A DNA stretch of 64,000 nt. It comes from Gemmatimonadota bacterium (GTDB lineage: Bacteria; Gemmatimonadota; Gemmatimonadetes; Longimicrobiales; Gaopeijiaceae). This document shows, piece after piece, positions 1-8,992 of the stretch; the first letter of the stretch is position 1; each line of letters opens with the position of its first letter. The stretch covers positions 36,306 to 100,305 of the forward strand of contig JAJEBR010000113.1 of NCBI GenBank assembly GCA_022822445.1, given 5' to 3'. Both the position numbers and the translations under genes were made by a program. Below the pieces are notes generated by a model. That model did no database searches, was not told where the DNA came from, and was given only the letters and a program-made list of their open reading frames with translations.

Positions 1-2
1 AC

Positions 3-1745
3 CTGATCGGGGCCCGCGGGGTGCGTTCGGGGGGAATCGCCCTGCTGGTCCAGTCCGGGAACATCGCGCTCGACCTCATGACCCAGGTCACCGAGCAGTC
101 CCGGATGGGGATCTCGATCTGCTGCGGTCTCGGCAACGAGGTTGACGTGGGGTTCGGCGAGGTGCTGGAATACCTGGGCACGCACGACGAGACGCGGGTC
201 GTCATCGCGCACATCGAGGGGTGCAGGGACGCACGGGCGCTCCTGCACGCCGCCGCCCGGGTTGCACCGCGCAAGCCCGTCGTGGTGATCAAGTCGGGGC
301 GGACGGCGGCCGGTGCGCACGCGGCTCTCTCGCACACGGGAGCGGTCGCCGGACCGTACGACCGTCTCAGTGCCGGACTCGACCAGGTAGGCGTCACGGA
401 GGTACGGAGGACCGACGAGTTGCTGGCGGTCGCCCAGACGCTGGCCGCGCAGCCGGCTGGCTCGGCCGGCAGCGGTGTCGCAATCCTGTCGGACGGCGGC
501 GGACAGAGTACCCTGGCCGTGGACACGCTTCACGAAATGGGGATCCCGCTGGTAGAGCCGGCACCCGAGACCTCGGCGGCACTGCGCGACATTCTCGGGC
601 CCGCCGCGGCCGTCGGGAACCCGGTGGACGTCGCGGGAGCCGCGGACGCCGATCCGGGCGTGTTCGGGCGCGCGCTGGAGGTGCTGGCGGCGGATCCGGC
701 AGTCGGGGTCGTGATGGTCGTCGGGCTCTTCGGCGGGTACGCGATCCGCTTTTCCGCCCGGCTCGCGGAGAGCGAGGCAGAGGCTGCGCGGTCGATGACC
801 GCGACGATGAGGACCCTTGGCAAGGGGCTGGTCGTGCACTCGCAGTACGCGTTGCACGGGAGTGCGGCGCTCGACGCGCTGCGTGAGGCGCGCGTCCCCG
901 TGATCGGGTCGCTGGATGTGGGGTGCAAGGCGGCGGCCGAGCTGTGCCGGCGGGGGGTGCGGCTGACGCGTTCGGCGCGGTGGCGTCCCGAGAGGGAACC
1001 CATGCGCATCACAACATCATCGCATCATATCATCACACGTGCACGTGCCGAGAGGAGGGAGACGCTTGACGAAATGGAGGCACGCGCGCTCCTCGGCGAG
1101 GCCGGACTCGCCTTCCCGCCCACCGAAGTCGTGCGCTCGGCGGACGAGGCCGCAGCAGCTGCGGAGCGAGCCGGCTGCCCGGTTGCGATCAAGCTGTTGT
1201 CGACGCGAATCACCCATAAGACCGAAGCCGGGGGCGTGATACTGGGCGTAGGCACCGAACACGAGGCCCGGACTGCCTTTGAGCGCATCGCCGTGAGCGC
1301 ATCCGCGTACGCCCGCTCCCGCGGACTCCCCGAAGAGGACCATGCCGCAACGGTGTCGCCGATGCTCCCGCCCCCCGTGGCCGAGCTGCTGGTCGGCGCG
1401 TGCCGCGATCCCCACCTCGGACCCGTGCTGACCCTCGGCGCCGGGGGGATCCGGGTCGAGGTGCTGCGCGACGTGGCTCACCGCGTTCTGCCTGTGGACG
1501 GACGTGAGGTGGAGGCTGCAATCGGCGAGCTGAAGGTGAGCGCTTTGCTCGCCGGTGCGCGGGGGGGACGTGCCGTGGGGCTCGGGGCGATCGTGGAGGC
1601 AGCCGAGGCGGTCGCCGAGAGCGTGATGCGTTGGCCGGATGTGGCCGAGGTCGAGATCAATCCGCTCTTCGTGTACGAGGACCGGGCGGTACCGGTGGAC
1701 GCCCGCGTGGTGCTGCGGCCGCCACCGCAACCAATCCGGCGTTGA
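3..1745 (+). CDS. Acyl-CoA/acetate-CoA ligase, NDP-forming family (5' end outside window)
   Basis: The reading frame is open from the first bases, so the N-terminal CoA-binding domain lies outside the window. The visible 580 residues start in the succinyl-CoA-ligase-like flavodoxin fold (GGIALLVQSGNIALD), pass through SHTGAVAGPYD (a conserved His-containing motif of this family, about residue 105) and end in an ATP-grasp half (about residues 350-570, with AIKLLS and HKTEAGGV). Members interconvert acyl-CoA and acid plus ATP or GTP in the cytoplasm. The substrate cannot be told from sequence. The downstream thiolase and alcohol dehydrogenase would fit acyl-CoA metabolism, but no operon link is evident. 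Confidence is high for the family and low for the substrate. Confidence 0.88.
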   Translation: MIGARGVRSGGIALLVQSGNIALDLMTQVTEQSRMGISICCGLGNEVDVGFGEVLEYLGTHDETRVVIAHIEGCRDARALLHAAARVAPRKPVVVIKSGRTAAGAHAALSHTGAVAGPYDRLSAGLDQVGVTEVRRTDELLAVAQTLAAQPAGSAGSGVAILSDGGGQSTLAVDTLHEMGIPLVEPAPETSAALRDILGPAAAVGNPVDVAGAADADPGVFGRALEVLAADPAVGVVMVVGLFGGYAIRFSARLAESEAEAARSMTATMRTLGKGLVVHSQYALHGSAALDALREARVPVIGSLDVGCKAAAELCRRGVRLTRSARWRPEREPMRITTSSHHIITRARAERRETLDEMEARALLGEAGLAFPPTEVVRSADEAAAAAERAGCPVAIKLLSTRITHKTEAGGVILGVGTEHEARTAFERIAVSASAYARSRGLPEEDHAATVSPMLPPPVAELLVGACRDPHLGPVLTLGAGGIRVEVLRDVAHRVLPVDGREVEAAIGELKVSALLAGARGGRAVGLGAIVEAAEAVAESVMRWPDVAEVEINPLFVYEDRAVPVDARVVLRPPPQPIRR

Positions 1746-1840
1746 TCACGTCTTCTGGGTGAGGGTGTGTAGTTGGCGCAGTCGAGCGCCACCCGTCACG
1801 TCACGTCTCTGGCCGGGGATCCAGGTCAAGGGAGATCTTC

Positions 1841-3118
1841 ATGTTCCATCCGCAGCCGCAGCTTGCCCGTCGAACAATCTATCGGGACGGCCCACCCGGC
1901 TCTGTCTCCACTCGCCCCCTCCTCCTTCCCACTCTCGCCATGGCCGCCCTCGTCGGCACCGCCTGCGATTCCGCCGCACGGACCCCCGGCACCGGCACCG
2001 ACAGCACCGGCGTCCAGGTCGTCACCAGCGATCCCCTGAGTTCGAACACGACCTGCAGAGCGGATGCGAAACCGATGCTCACTATCGGCGAGCAAGCGGG
2101 AGACGACGAGAACCTGTGGTTCAGCACGATCCGTGGAGTGGGCCTCCTCTCGGACGGCTCTATTGCGGTGATCGACCGGTCCAGCGAGGAGGTTCGGGTT
2201 TTCGGGCCGGACGGTGGTCATCTGGTCTCCATGGGCCGCTCCGGCGACGGACCGGGCGAGTTCAGGAGCGCCTGGTTCCTCTGGGTCCTCCCTGGGGACA
2301 CGCTGTGGGTCGGTGATTACCGTCCCTGGCGCTACAACGTCTTCACGCGGGACGGGCAATTCGTGCGCGCGGTTCAGATGACGCCGGCCTACGCCAACCC
2401 GTCGCGGGCCGGAGGCGTCCTGCTCGACGGCACCTCGATCAACACCAGAACCACCTACATCGCCCGCAGCGATTTCACGGTGCCCGACACCCTCCTTGTG
2501 GAGGCGCACGACACCGACGGGCAGTTGGTCTCCACGCTGGCCCGCGTCCCCAACCGGGTCGAGGGGACGACGGCGAAGTCCGAGGCCGTGAACCTGACGC
2601 TCACACCGCTGTTCGCCGCCTCCGCGTATGCCGACGCGATCGGAAACACCGTCGCGGTCGGTCACGGCCGGGACCCGGAAGTGCAGATCTTCGACGCCGA
2701 CCTGCGTCTTCGGCAGATCGTGCGCTGGTCCGAGCCGTCCCGCAGGGTGACCTCCGCCGACGTGGCCGCCTGGCGCGAAAGCTACGTGGACAGCCGGGGA
2801 GGGCGCGATTCCAACCAGTGGGGGCCGTCGCAGGAGGCGATCGTGGACATCGACAGGCCTGTGGCCGACTTGTTCCCGGCGTTCAGCTCGATGATGCTGG
2901 GCACGGACGGGCGGCTGTGGGTCACCCCATACCGCAAGCCCGGGGAGGAGCCGCGGAGGTGGATGGCATTCGAGCCCGACGGGACCTTCTCCTGCCACCT
3001 CGAGCGTGTGCCGCTCTCCATCCACGAGATCGGGGCCGACTACGTGCTCGGTGTTCAATCGGACGAACTGGGGGTGCAGAAGGTGGCGATGTACAGGCTG
3101 AGCCGACCGCAGCCCTAA
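1841..3118 (+). CDS. Secreted 6-bladed beta-propeller protein
   Basis: The 425-residue protein has an N-terminal hydrophobic segment ending in GTAC (about residues 30-42), either a weak lipobox or a signal peptide. Propeller repeats follow, with the signature MGRSGDGPGEF near residue 130. That signature is typical of the 6-bladed beta-propeller families abundant in Gemmatimonadota and Bacteroidota. The ATG is preceded by AAGGGAGA at good spacing, which supports this start. No catalytic residues are recognisable; a cell-envelope ligand-binding or sensor role is inference. A second member of the family lies at 21120-22364. It converges on the dehydrogenase gene with only a few bases between the stops. 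Confidence 0.85.
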   Translation: MFHPQPQLARRTIYRDGPPGSVSTRPLLLPTLAMAALVGTACDSAARTPGTGTDSTGVQVVTSDPLSSNTTCRADAKPMLTIGEQAGDDENLWFSTIRGVGLLSDGSIAVIDRSSEEVRVFGPDGGHLVSMGRSGDGPGEFRSAWFLWVLPGDTLWVGDYRPWRYNVFTRDGQFVRAVQMTPAYANPSRAGGVLLDGTSINTRTTYIARSDFTVPDTLLVEAHDTDGQLVSTLARVPNRVEGTTAKSEAVNLTLTPLFAASAYADAIGNTVAVGHGRDPEVQIFDADLRLRQIVRWSEPSRRVTSADVAAWRESYVDSRGGRDSNQWGPSQEAIVDIDRPVADLFPAFSSMMLGTDGRLWVTPYRKPGEEPRRWMAFEPDGTFSCHLERVPLSIHEIGADYVLGVQSDELGVQKVAMYRLSRPQP

Positions 3119-3121
3119 TCC

Positions 3122-4456
3122 CTAATCCCCTGTGGGCCGGAGCGCCACCTTGACCGCGCCGCTCCGCCGGTGGTCGTACGCGGCGCGGAGTGCGTCCCGG
3201 TATTGCTTGAGCGGGAAGACGTGCGTAACCAGATCGCCCAGCGCGCGGGGATCGGCCACCATCCGCTGCAGGGTGATGGCGAAGGTGTGCAGCCGGCGCC
3301 CGTTCCACTCCTCGGCACCGTATCCCACACAGCCCTGGATCCGCAACTCGTGCGCCCACACGAAGGTCAGGTCCAGCTTGCGCATCTGCCCCGCACAGCC
3401 CAGCAGCACCACCCGGCCGCGCGTCGACGCGAAGCCGATCGCCTGCGCCACGCTGCCCTGGCTCCCCACGCAGTCGAAGAGGACTTCGAATCCGCCTCCG
3501 GCGTGAACCTCTTCTCCGACGACGGGTTTGTAGCCGCGGGCCCCCGTCCCGATCAGCGCCTCACGCGCCTCCTCACCCGGCACGACCGTCTCGTCCGCGC
3601 CCAGGGCCACCGCCAGCGCCGCCTCGTGGGGACGCTTCACCTGCGCCACCACGCGGCCGGCGTGCCCCAGCGTGCGCAGCGCCCAGATCGTCCCGAGCGC
3701 GATCGCCCCGCTCCCGATCACCAGGACCGGTCCCCGGGCCCGAAGCGCACCGCTCCGCAGCACGCCGTGCACCCCGATCGCGAGTGGTTCGGCGAGCACC
3801 GCTACCCGGTCGGGCACCCCGTCCGGCACGGGAAAGACCTGTCGCCGGTGGGCCACCATCTCCTCCCCCCAGCCCCCCGGGAGGTCCCTGTGGTATCCGA
3901 TGGTGCTCCCCGGGGATAGTCCTTTATCCCAAAGGCCTCCGGAGCCGCTTCCTCGGTCCGCCGCCTCCGCCTCCGCAGCCCCCGCGGAGTCCCAGGGGGT
4001 TCCCCACACACCCGCGGGCCCGGGCTCGGCCGCCAACTCGCAGGTGGCGTGCATCCCGGCCACGCACGAGCGACACCAGGAATCCGCCGTCCAACCCCGC
4101 GCCTCGCAATGGAGCATCGGGTCGACCACGACCCGGTCCCCCACGCCCACGTGCGTCACGCCCGGACCCGCCTCGACCACCCGCCCCAGGATCTCATGCC
4201 CCAGCACCGCCGGGAACGAACCGAACGGCTCCATCGCCGGACTGGACCGATAGGCGACATTCCCCAGATCACTGCCGCAGATCCCGCACAGCAGGACCTT
4301 GATCCGCACCCAGTCGTCACCCGGGAGCGTCGGCCGCACCCGGTCGACCAGACCCAGCCGGGAGGGCCGGCCATACACGAACGCGTCGCTGAGTCTGCCG
4401 AGGCTTCGGGCCAGGATGTACCCCGGAATCGTTACGTTGAATTCAACGGCTTTCAA
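3122..4456 (-). CDS. Zinc-dependent medium-chain alcohol dehydrogenase
   Basis: A 444-residue GroES-like/Rossmann dehydrogenase. The catalytic zinc Cys sits in CGICGSD (C60), with GHE at 86-88. Structural-zinc cysteines are at about 117, 128, 131 and 139, and the nucleotide-binding motif is VIGSGAIALG. It should oxidise an alcohol or polyol with NAD(P). A TTG start is chosen because the family N-terminus (MKAVEFN) begins there; the longer open frame upstream is low-complexity and overlaps the divergent promoter region. There is a Gly/Ala/Glu-rich insertion around residues 150-170, between the structural-zinc lobe and the Rossmann domain. Substrate unknown. The thiolase gene is transcribed divergently. 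Confidence 0.85.
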   Translation of the reverse strand: MKAVEFNVTIPGYILARSLGRLSDAFVYGRPSRLGLVDRVRPTLPGDDWVRIKVLLCGICGSDLGNVAYRSSPAMEPFGSFPAVLGHEILGRVVEAGPGVTHVGVGDRVVVDPMLHCEARGWTADSWCRSCVAGMHATCELAAEPGPAGVWGTPWDSAGAAEAEAADRGSGSGGLWDKGLSPGSTIGYHRDLPGGWGEEMVAHRRQVFPVPDGVPDRVAVLAEPLAIGVHGVLRSGALRARGPVLVIGSGAIALGTIWALRTLGHAGRVVAQVKRPHEAALAVALGADETVVPGEEAREALIGTGARGYKPVVGEEVHAGGGFEVLFDCVGSQGSVAQAIGFASTRGRVVLLGCAGQMRKLDLTFVWAHELRIQGCVGYGAEEWNGRRLHTFAITLQRMVADPRALGDLVTHVFPLKQYRDALRAAYDHRRSGAVKVALRPTGD

Positions 4457-4670
4457 TGGCGGGTGCGGCGTTCGAGGATCGTCCGTTCGGTGCGGTGTGC
4501 AGCGGAACGTGGTAAAGTGGCGTGAATGGGCGCGGTCGGGAAGGTGGGGCCGTCCTCGATGCGGCACGCGCCCCATCCCAGCGTTGCCGGCCCGCGACTG
4601 TCCCGGTCGGTCGGGTCCATCTGGCCTCGTCCGCCCCACCCAATTCAGGCCCCAGACACGAGATCCCCGC

Positions 4671-5945
4671 ATGAAGACAGCGATCATCTCCGGCTGCCGG
4701 ACACCGTTCGTCAGGTCCGGCACGCATTTCAGCCGACTCACGGCAATCGACCTCGGCCGCCACGCGGTCAACGAGCTGCTGGCCAGGTCGGGGGTCCCTC
4801 CCGGCGAGGTCGACCAACTCGTCTACGGGACTGTCGTCCACGACCCTCAAGCGCCGAACATCGCGCGCGAGGTGGGGCTCTCCACACTGCCCGCCAAGGT
4901 CCCCGCAGTGACCGTGTCGCGCGCCTGTGCGTCGGCCAACCAGGCGATCTCCGACGGCGTCAACCTGATTGAGAGCGGAAACGCCGCTGTGGTGGTCGCC
5001 GGCGGGGCCGAGTGTCTGTCCCGAATCCCCATCCTGGTGTCCGACCGCCTCTCGCGGACCCTGGTTGCCGCTTCGCGCGCGAAGTCACTGGGCGCACGCA
5101 TCCGCACCTTCGCCCGCACCCGCCCACGGGACCTTGTGCCCGTGGCCCCGGCGATCGCCGAGTACTCGACCGGGGAGACGATGGGCCAGGCCGCCGAACG
5201 CATGGCCAAGGAGAACGGGATCAGCCGCGAGGACCAGGACCGGTGGGCGCTGGGATCACACCGAAAGGCCCATGCGGGGACCGATGACGGTCGCATCACC
5301 GCCGAGATCGCGCCGCTGTACGTCCCGCCGAAGTACGAGACGACCGTGGAGAAGGACAACGGGATCCGGCCCGACACCTCCATGGAAGCGCTCTCCGCGT
5401 TGCGCCCCGTCTTCGACCGGAAATTCGGGTCGGTCACCGCCGGGAACTCGTCTCCCCTCACCGATGGGGCGTCCGCCGTGCTGCTCGCCTCCCCCGACCG
5501 GGCCCGCGACCTCGGCTTGAAGCCGCTCGGTTACGTGCGCGCCTACGCCATCACCGCGCTCGATCCCGCCGCCCAGCTCCTCCAGGGACCCGCCTACGCC
5601 GCCCCGATCGCGCTCGACCGCGCGGGCCTCACCATGGCCGACATCGACCTGCTGGAAATGCACGAAGCCTTCGCCGCGCAAGTGCTGTCGAACCTGCAGG
5701 CGTGGGACTCGGACCGTTTCTGCCAGGACGAACTGGGCCGCGCCGCCAAGGTCGGCCACCCGGACCCGGAGCGGATCAACGTGATGGGAGGATCGATCGC
5801 CATCGGCCACCCCTTCGGCGCCACAGGCGGCCGCCTGACCACCACGCTCCTCAACGAACTGCGCCGCCGGGACGGTCAGTTCGGTCTCATCACCGTGTGC
5901 GCGGCCGGCGGGATGGGGTTCGCGATGGTGCTGGAGCGGGGGTAG
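4671..5945 (+). CDS. Thiolase (acetyl-CoA acyltransferase), FadI-like
   Basis: A 424-residue thiolase. The acyl-accepting Cys is C86 in SRACASANQA. The C-terminal catalytic His is in IGHPFGATGGR, and the second Cys is in CAAGGMGFAM near the end. It carries out thiolytic cleavage or Claisen condensation of acyl-CoA (beta-oxidation or acetoacetyl-CoA formation). The length and the SHRKAHAG segment resemble the trifunctional-enzyme FadI branch more than biosynthetic PhaA. The start at ATG (MKTAIISGCRTPF) matches the family N-terminus; upstream in-frame sequence is not thiolase-like. No matching FadJ-type partner is in the window. Confidence 0.92.
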   Translation: MKTAIISGCRTPFVRSGTHFSRLTAIDLGRHAVNELLARSGVPPGEVDQLVYGTVVHDPQAPNIAREVGLSTLPAKVPAVTVSRACASANQAISDGVNLIESGNAAVVVAGGAECLSRIPILVSDRLSRTLVAASRAKSLGARIRTFARTRPRDLVPVAPAIAEYSTGETMGQAAERMAKENGISREDQDRWALGSHRKAHAGTDDGRITAEIAPLYVPPKYETTVEKDNGIRPDTSMEALSALRPVFDRKFGSVTAGNSSPLTDGASAVLLASPDRARDLGLKPLGYVRAYAITALDPAAQLLQGPAYAAPIALDRAGLTMADIDLLEMHEAFAAQVLSNLQAWDSDRFCQDELGRAAKVGHPDPERINVMGGSIAIGHPFGATGGRLTTTLLNELRRRDGQFGLITVCAAGGMGFAMVLERG

Positions 5946-6120
5946 AGAAACGGTCAGCACCCCCCAGTCGGACGAAGATGCCGACAGCGACAGCCTGTCG
6001 CCGTTCTCGTCGTTGAAACACTACCGCACGTGCTCCGATGCCCCGACCAGGAGGACCATCCGCTGCGGAACGGCCATCCAGAGCGCATCGACATCGTTGC
6101 TGCGCTTCGAGTCGGGGCGC

Positions 6121-6669
6121 CTACTCGCCCGCCCCCGCCGTCCGCATCGCCGCCTGGATCGCGCCCGTCAGCCTCTGGGGATGCTCCGATCCCACGTAGA
6201 CCTGTTTGCCGTTCTTCAGAGTGACGGCAACCGCCTGGTTGCCCCGGATCGTCCAGGCGGTCTTTCCGGGCCGCGGACGGATTCCCCAGCCGCCAAACTC
6301 CATCAGCGGGCGATAGGTCAGGCCGCGTACGGCTTCGATATCGGAGTAGTGGATGCGCTTGCGGACGAGGTTGACCGGGCCGAAGGCGATGAGGACGTGA
6401 TCGCTGCGCACCTCAACGTCCAGCCTCAGGAAGAACGCGTTGATCGCGAGCAGGAAGAACACGGCAACTCCGGTTCCAGCCAATGCTCCGATGCCGGCCC
6501 AGGACACGCCTTGATCGCCCATCACGGAGAGGCCCCCGTCCACGATGCTGTAGATGGTCCCGACGATCGCCGCCCCACAGCTGACCCAGATGAGCGCCAT
6601 CACCCAGAGCGGCGCCCACGTCTGTTCCCGGTAGTGCCTGCCGCTCCCATGCATGCCCCGCGTTGCCAT
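6121..6669 (-). CDS. Small membrane protein with PH-like domain
   Basis: 182 residues. Two predicted membrane segments lie at about 18-40 and 58-82, followed by a bacterial PH-like beta-rich domain (about 85-180) with the sequence SDIEAVRGLTYRP and a WGIRP turn. The ATG has GGAGG at ideal spacing, embedded in the last codons of the preceding FAD-subunit gene, so the two are probably co-transcribed and translationally linked. No enzymatic motif is present. Its place as the last gene of the molybdenum-hydroxylase operon may be incidental. Confidence 0.7.
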   Translation of the reverse strand: MATRGMHGSGRHYREQTWAPLWVMALIWVSCGAAIVGTIYSIVDGGLSVMGDQGVSWAGIGALAGTGVAVFFLLAINAFFLRLDVEVRSDHVLIAFGPVNLVRKRIHYSDIEAVRGLTYRPLMEFGGWGIRPRPGKTAWTIRGNQAVAVTLKNGKQVYVGSEHPQRLTGAIQAAMRTAGAGE

Positions 6670-6670
6670 G

Positions 6671-7810
6671 CTAACCTCCAGTCAGATCGCCGAGCGCGCG
6701 CCGCACGTACACGGGCACCATCGCCCGGCGCCAGTCGCTGTCCACGATAATGTTGTCGAGCGGGCGGCACTGCGCCCGCGCTCTTTCTGCCAGTGCGCCG
6801 ATCAGCTCGTTGCCGAGCCGCTCGCCGGCCGCGATTTCGTCCCAGCCGGCCAGCACCCGCGGCCGGGCACCCAGCGCCGACACCACGCCCCTGATCTCCA
6901 CCACCGTTCCGTCCTCCGCAAAGTCACCCGCCACCGCCACGGACAGGAGAGGAAAGTCGATCGAGTTCCTCTGACGCAGCTTGCGGTAGGCGCTCCGGCG
7001 GCGGAGCCTGCGCCCATTCGGGCCCGGCCCCCGACCGGACCGGGCAATTCGTGCCCCATCCACTCGAGACTCGCGCCCATTTGAGGCAGGCCCCATTAAG
7101 GGAATACGTATCTCGGTGAGGATTTCGTCACTGTCCCTGCGCGTGTTCCAGATTCCGTCGGTTATGAAGAAGTCGGATGCGGCGATCTCGCGGGTGCCCG
7201 TGGGGCCGGTCAGCGTGAAGGTCGCACCGAGCGCGATCAGGTTCGGCGGCGTGTCGGCCGAGTGGGCCGCGACGCACTTGCGGCCGACCTTCGTGACATG
7301 ACAGACATCGCCGTCCTTCTTGAGGCAGTACCCGAGCGCGCTCCGCCAGAACTCGGTCTGGTTGTAGTAGGTGCAACGGGTGTCGAGGCAGACGTTGCCG
7401 CCGATCGTGCCCATGTTGCGCAGCTGCGGGCCGGCGACGAGGCCGGCGGCGGTCGCGAGGCCATTGCAGTGACGGCGGACGAGGGGGTTGGCGGAGATGT
7501 CGGCCAGGGTTTCGAGGGCACCGATGCGGAGGGTGGTGTCGGACGAGACGCCGCCCGAGGCGCGGTCGCCGGATGAGGCGTTGCCGCCGCCGGTCGTGCC
7601 GCGGTCGCTGGTGACCTCGATGCCGCGCATCGCGCTGATTCCGTTCAGCGAGACGATGTGTGCCGGGGTGAAGAGGCGGTGCTTCATGTTCGGCATCAGG
7701 TCGGTGCCGCCGGCGATGGGCATGGCGTCGGTGCCGTGTTCGTGGAGGAGGGACACTGCCGCCTCGACGGTGCGGGGACGGTGGTAGCGGAAGGGGGGGA
7801 GCCGCAGCAT
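6671..7810 (-). CDS. Molybdenum hydroxylase FAD subunit with [4Fe-4S] insertion (4-hydroxybenzoyl-CoA reductase beta-like)
   Basis: 379 residues. The FAD-binding motif is AGGTDLMPNMK (33-43) and the second is RNMGTIGGN (131-139), followed by the CO-dehydrogenase flavoprotein C-terminal domain. Between them are cysteines at 146, 162, 170 and 179, spaced C-x15-C-x7-C-x8-C, with YYNQTEFWRSALGYC. This is the extra [4Fe-4S]-binding insertion known from the beta subunit of 4-hydroxybenzoyl-CoA reductase and absent from ordinary xanthine dehydrogenases. An Arg/Gly-rich insertion (about residues 235-265) interrupts the C-terminal domain. It partners with the large and [2Fe-2S] subunits encoded upstream, although a DUF1460 gene lies between. 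The ATG at MLRLPPF matches the family start. Confidence 0.88.
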   Translation of the reverse strand: MLRLPPFRYHRPRTVEAAVSLLHEHGTDAMPIAGGTDLMPNMKHRLFTPAHIVSLNGISAMRGIEVTSDRGTTGGGNASSGDRASGGVSSDTTLRIGALETLADISANPLVRRHCNGLATAAGLVAGPQLRNMGTIGGNVCLDTRCTYYNQTEFWRSALGYCLKKDGDVCHVTKVGRKCVAAHSADTPPNLIALGATFTLTGPTGTREIAASDFFITDGIWNTRRDSDEILTEIRIPLMGPASNGRESRVDGARIARSGRGPGPNGRRLRRRSAYRKLRQRNSIDFPLLSVAVAGDFAEDGTVVEIRGVVSALGARPRVLAGWDEIAAGERLGNELIGALAERARAQCRPLDNIIVDSDWRRAMVPVYVRRALGDLTGG

Positions 7811-7814
7811 TCGC

Positions 7815-8921
7815 CTAGCGGGCCGGAGCGGGATCGACCGGCGCCAGAGGCCGCGCGACCATGATCCCGTCCTGGCCGTCGATGCGCCGGATCCGCTCGG
7901 CGAGAGAGTCGTCGCTGAGCTGGACATGGGAGCCGACCAGGGGGGCGTGCAGGAGGCGCAGCACGCCGCCGCGCCGGACGGCGATGCCGGTGTGGGCGAT
8001 GTCGAGGCCGGGCACGGTGCTGGTCGCCGCGATGATGTCCCCGTCCTGGATGAGGTGTTCCCGGGCGGGGATGTCGGCTGTGGGGATGTAGTGGCGGGTC
8101 GCGAGCCGGAGGCGGGCTTCCATGGACGTGATCGCCGCCAGCACCCCGGGCTCGGCGAGTTGCCGGTAGGCGTCCGGATGGGTCGACATGAAGTCGATCG
8201 GCGTCGGATCGGCCACGCCGCCGAGCTCGTCGGATATCCCGTCGACCAGGCCCATCGCCTCGTTGTCGGCGATCCACTCGCTGAAGTAGTGGAGGCGGCT
8301 GGGATAGCCGTCAAGCACGCCGCCGCGGTAGCGGACGTCCGTCAGTTCGCGTCGGTAGGCGGCCTTGAAGCGGTCCAGGTCGTCGAGCGTTTCCGGCGGC
8401 ACGGACCATGACAGGCGGGCCAGCACCAGCACATTCTCGACGAAGGTCACGCAGTCGAGCACCTCCAGGTTGATGACCAGCCGTTCAGGGCCGGAGAGTT
8501 CCAGTGTATGGGGCTCATAGGGGGTGTCGATGAAGCGTTCGCCGATGCGTGCGAGGGCGTCGCCGAACCGGAGGAGGGTGTCGAGCTGCTGCTCCAGCGC
8601 CCAGGAAAGCTGCTCGCGGGCGATTTGCCAGTCCCTCTCGGTGCCTTCGGCGCGACGCTCCTGGGTCTCTTCCGGGCGCCCCTGTTCGGCTGGCGCCGCG
8701 AGCGCCTCCGTTGCCTGGGCCGTGTGCTCATCACTGGTCTCGTCCCGGATTTCCTGTGCGCCCCCACCGGCTCCGTCCGCTTCCGTGCACGCTGTCGCCA
8801 CGACAGAACAGAGAACAAAGAGTGGAGCCTTGAGAGCGAAAGAAGTAAAGAAAACACGACATTTCGTAAAGCAGACATTACAGTGTAGCCGAATGGACGT
8901 TGCGGTCCAACGTGGATGCAT
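7815..8921 (-). CDS. Exported DUF1460 (amidase-like, NlpC/P60-superfamily) protein
   Basis: About 368 residues. The C-terminal 270 residues are a DUF1460 domain (N-acetylmuramoyl-L-alanine amidase-like) with the presumed catalytic Cys in DCVTFVEN and His in IAHTGIAV. The mature N-terminus is preceded by a hydrophobic stretch ending in VATAC, so export or lipidation is likely. The start is uncertain. The ATG given puts a dispersed regulatory-like element (8858-8881) inside the coding region. If that element is a promoter or operator, translation must begin further in, at a GTG or another non-ATG codon. The gene ends 4 bases before the FAD-subunit ATG, an unusual intruder between hydroxylase subunits. 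Confidence 0.75.
   Translation of the reverse strand: MHPRWTATSIRLHCNVCFTKCRVFFTSFALKAPLFVLCSVVATACTEADGAGGGAQEIRDETSDEHTAQATEALAAPAEQGRPEETQERRAEGTERDWQIAREQLSWALEQQLDTLLRFGDALARIGERFIDTPYEPHTLELSGPERLVINLEVLDCVTFVENVLVLARLSWSVPPETLDDLDRFKAAYRRELTDVRYRGGVLDGYPSRLHYFSEWIADNEAMGLVDGISDELGGVADPTPIDFMSTHPDAYRQLAEPGVLAAITSMEARLRLATRHYIPTADIPAREHLIQDGDIIAATSTVPGLDIAHTGIAVRRGGVLRLLHAPLVGSHVQLSDDSLAERIRRIDGQDGIMVARPLAPVDPAPAR
8858..8881 (-). promoter_or_regulatory. Dispersed regulatory-like element, copy A
   Basis: On the minus strand this reads GTAATG-TCTG-CTTTAC followed by GAAATGTC, an imperfect inverted repeat plus a conserved tail. A further TTTAC lies about 21 bp after the first CTTTAC. It differs from copy B (24233) at only two of 24 positions. 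It sits just upstream of, or overlapping, the 5' end of the DUF1460 gene and is oriented with it. The role as operator or promoter is inferred from recurrence and position. Confidence 0.5.
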
Positions 8922-8992
8922 CACCGGGCGAATGGTGGGTGGACCTTGTCCACGGGCTGCAACTGTTCGCCCGCGCCACCACATTCGACCGC

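Noticed and set aside
4457..4771. N-terminal extension of the alcohol dehydrogenase
   Set aside because: Low-complexity, not conserved in the family, and overlaps the divergent thiolase promoter and start.
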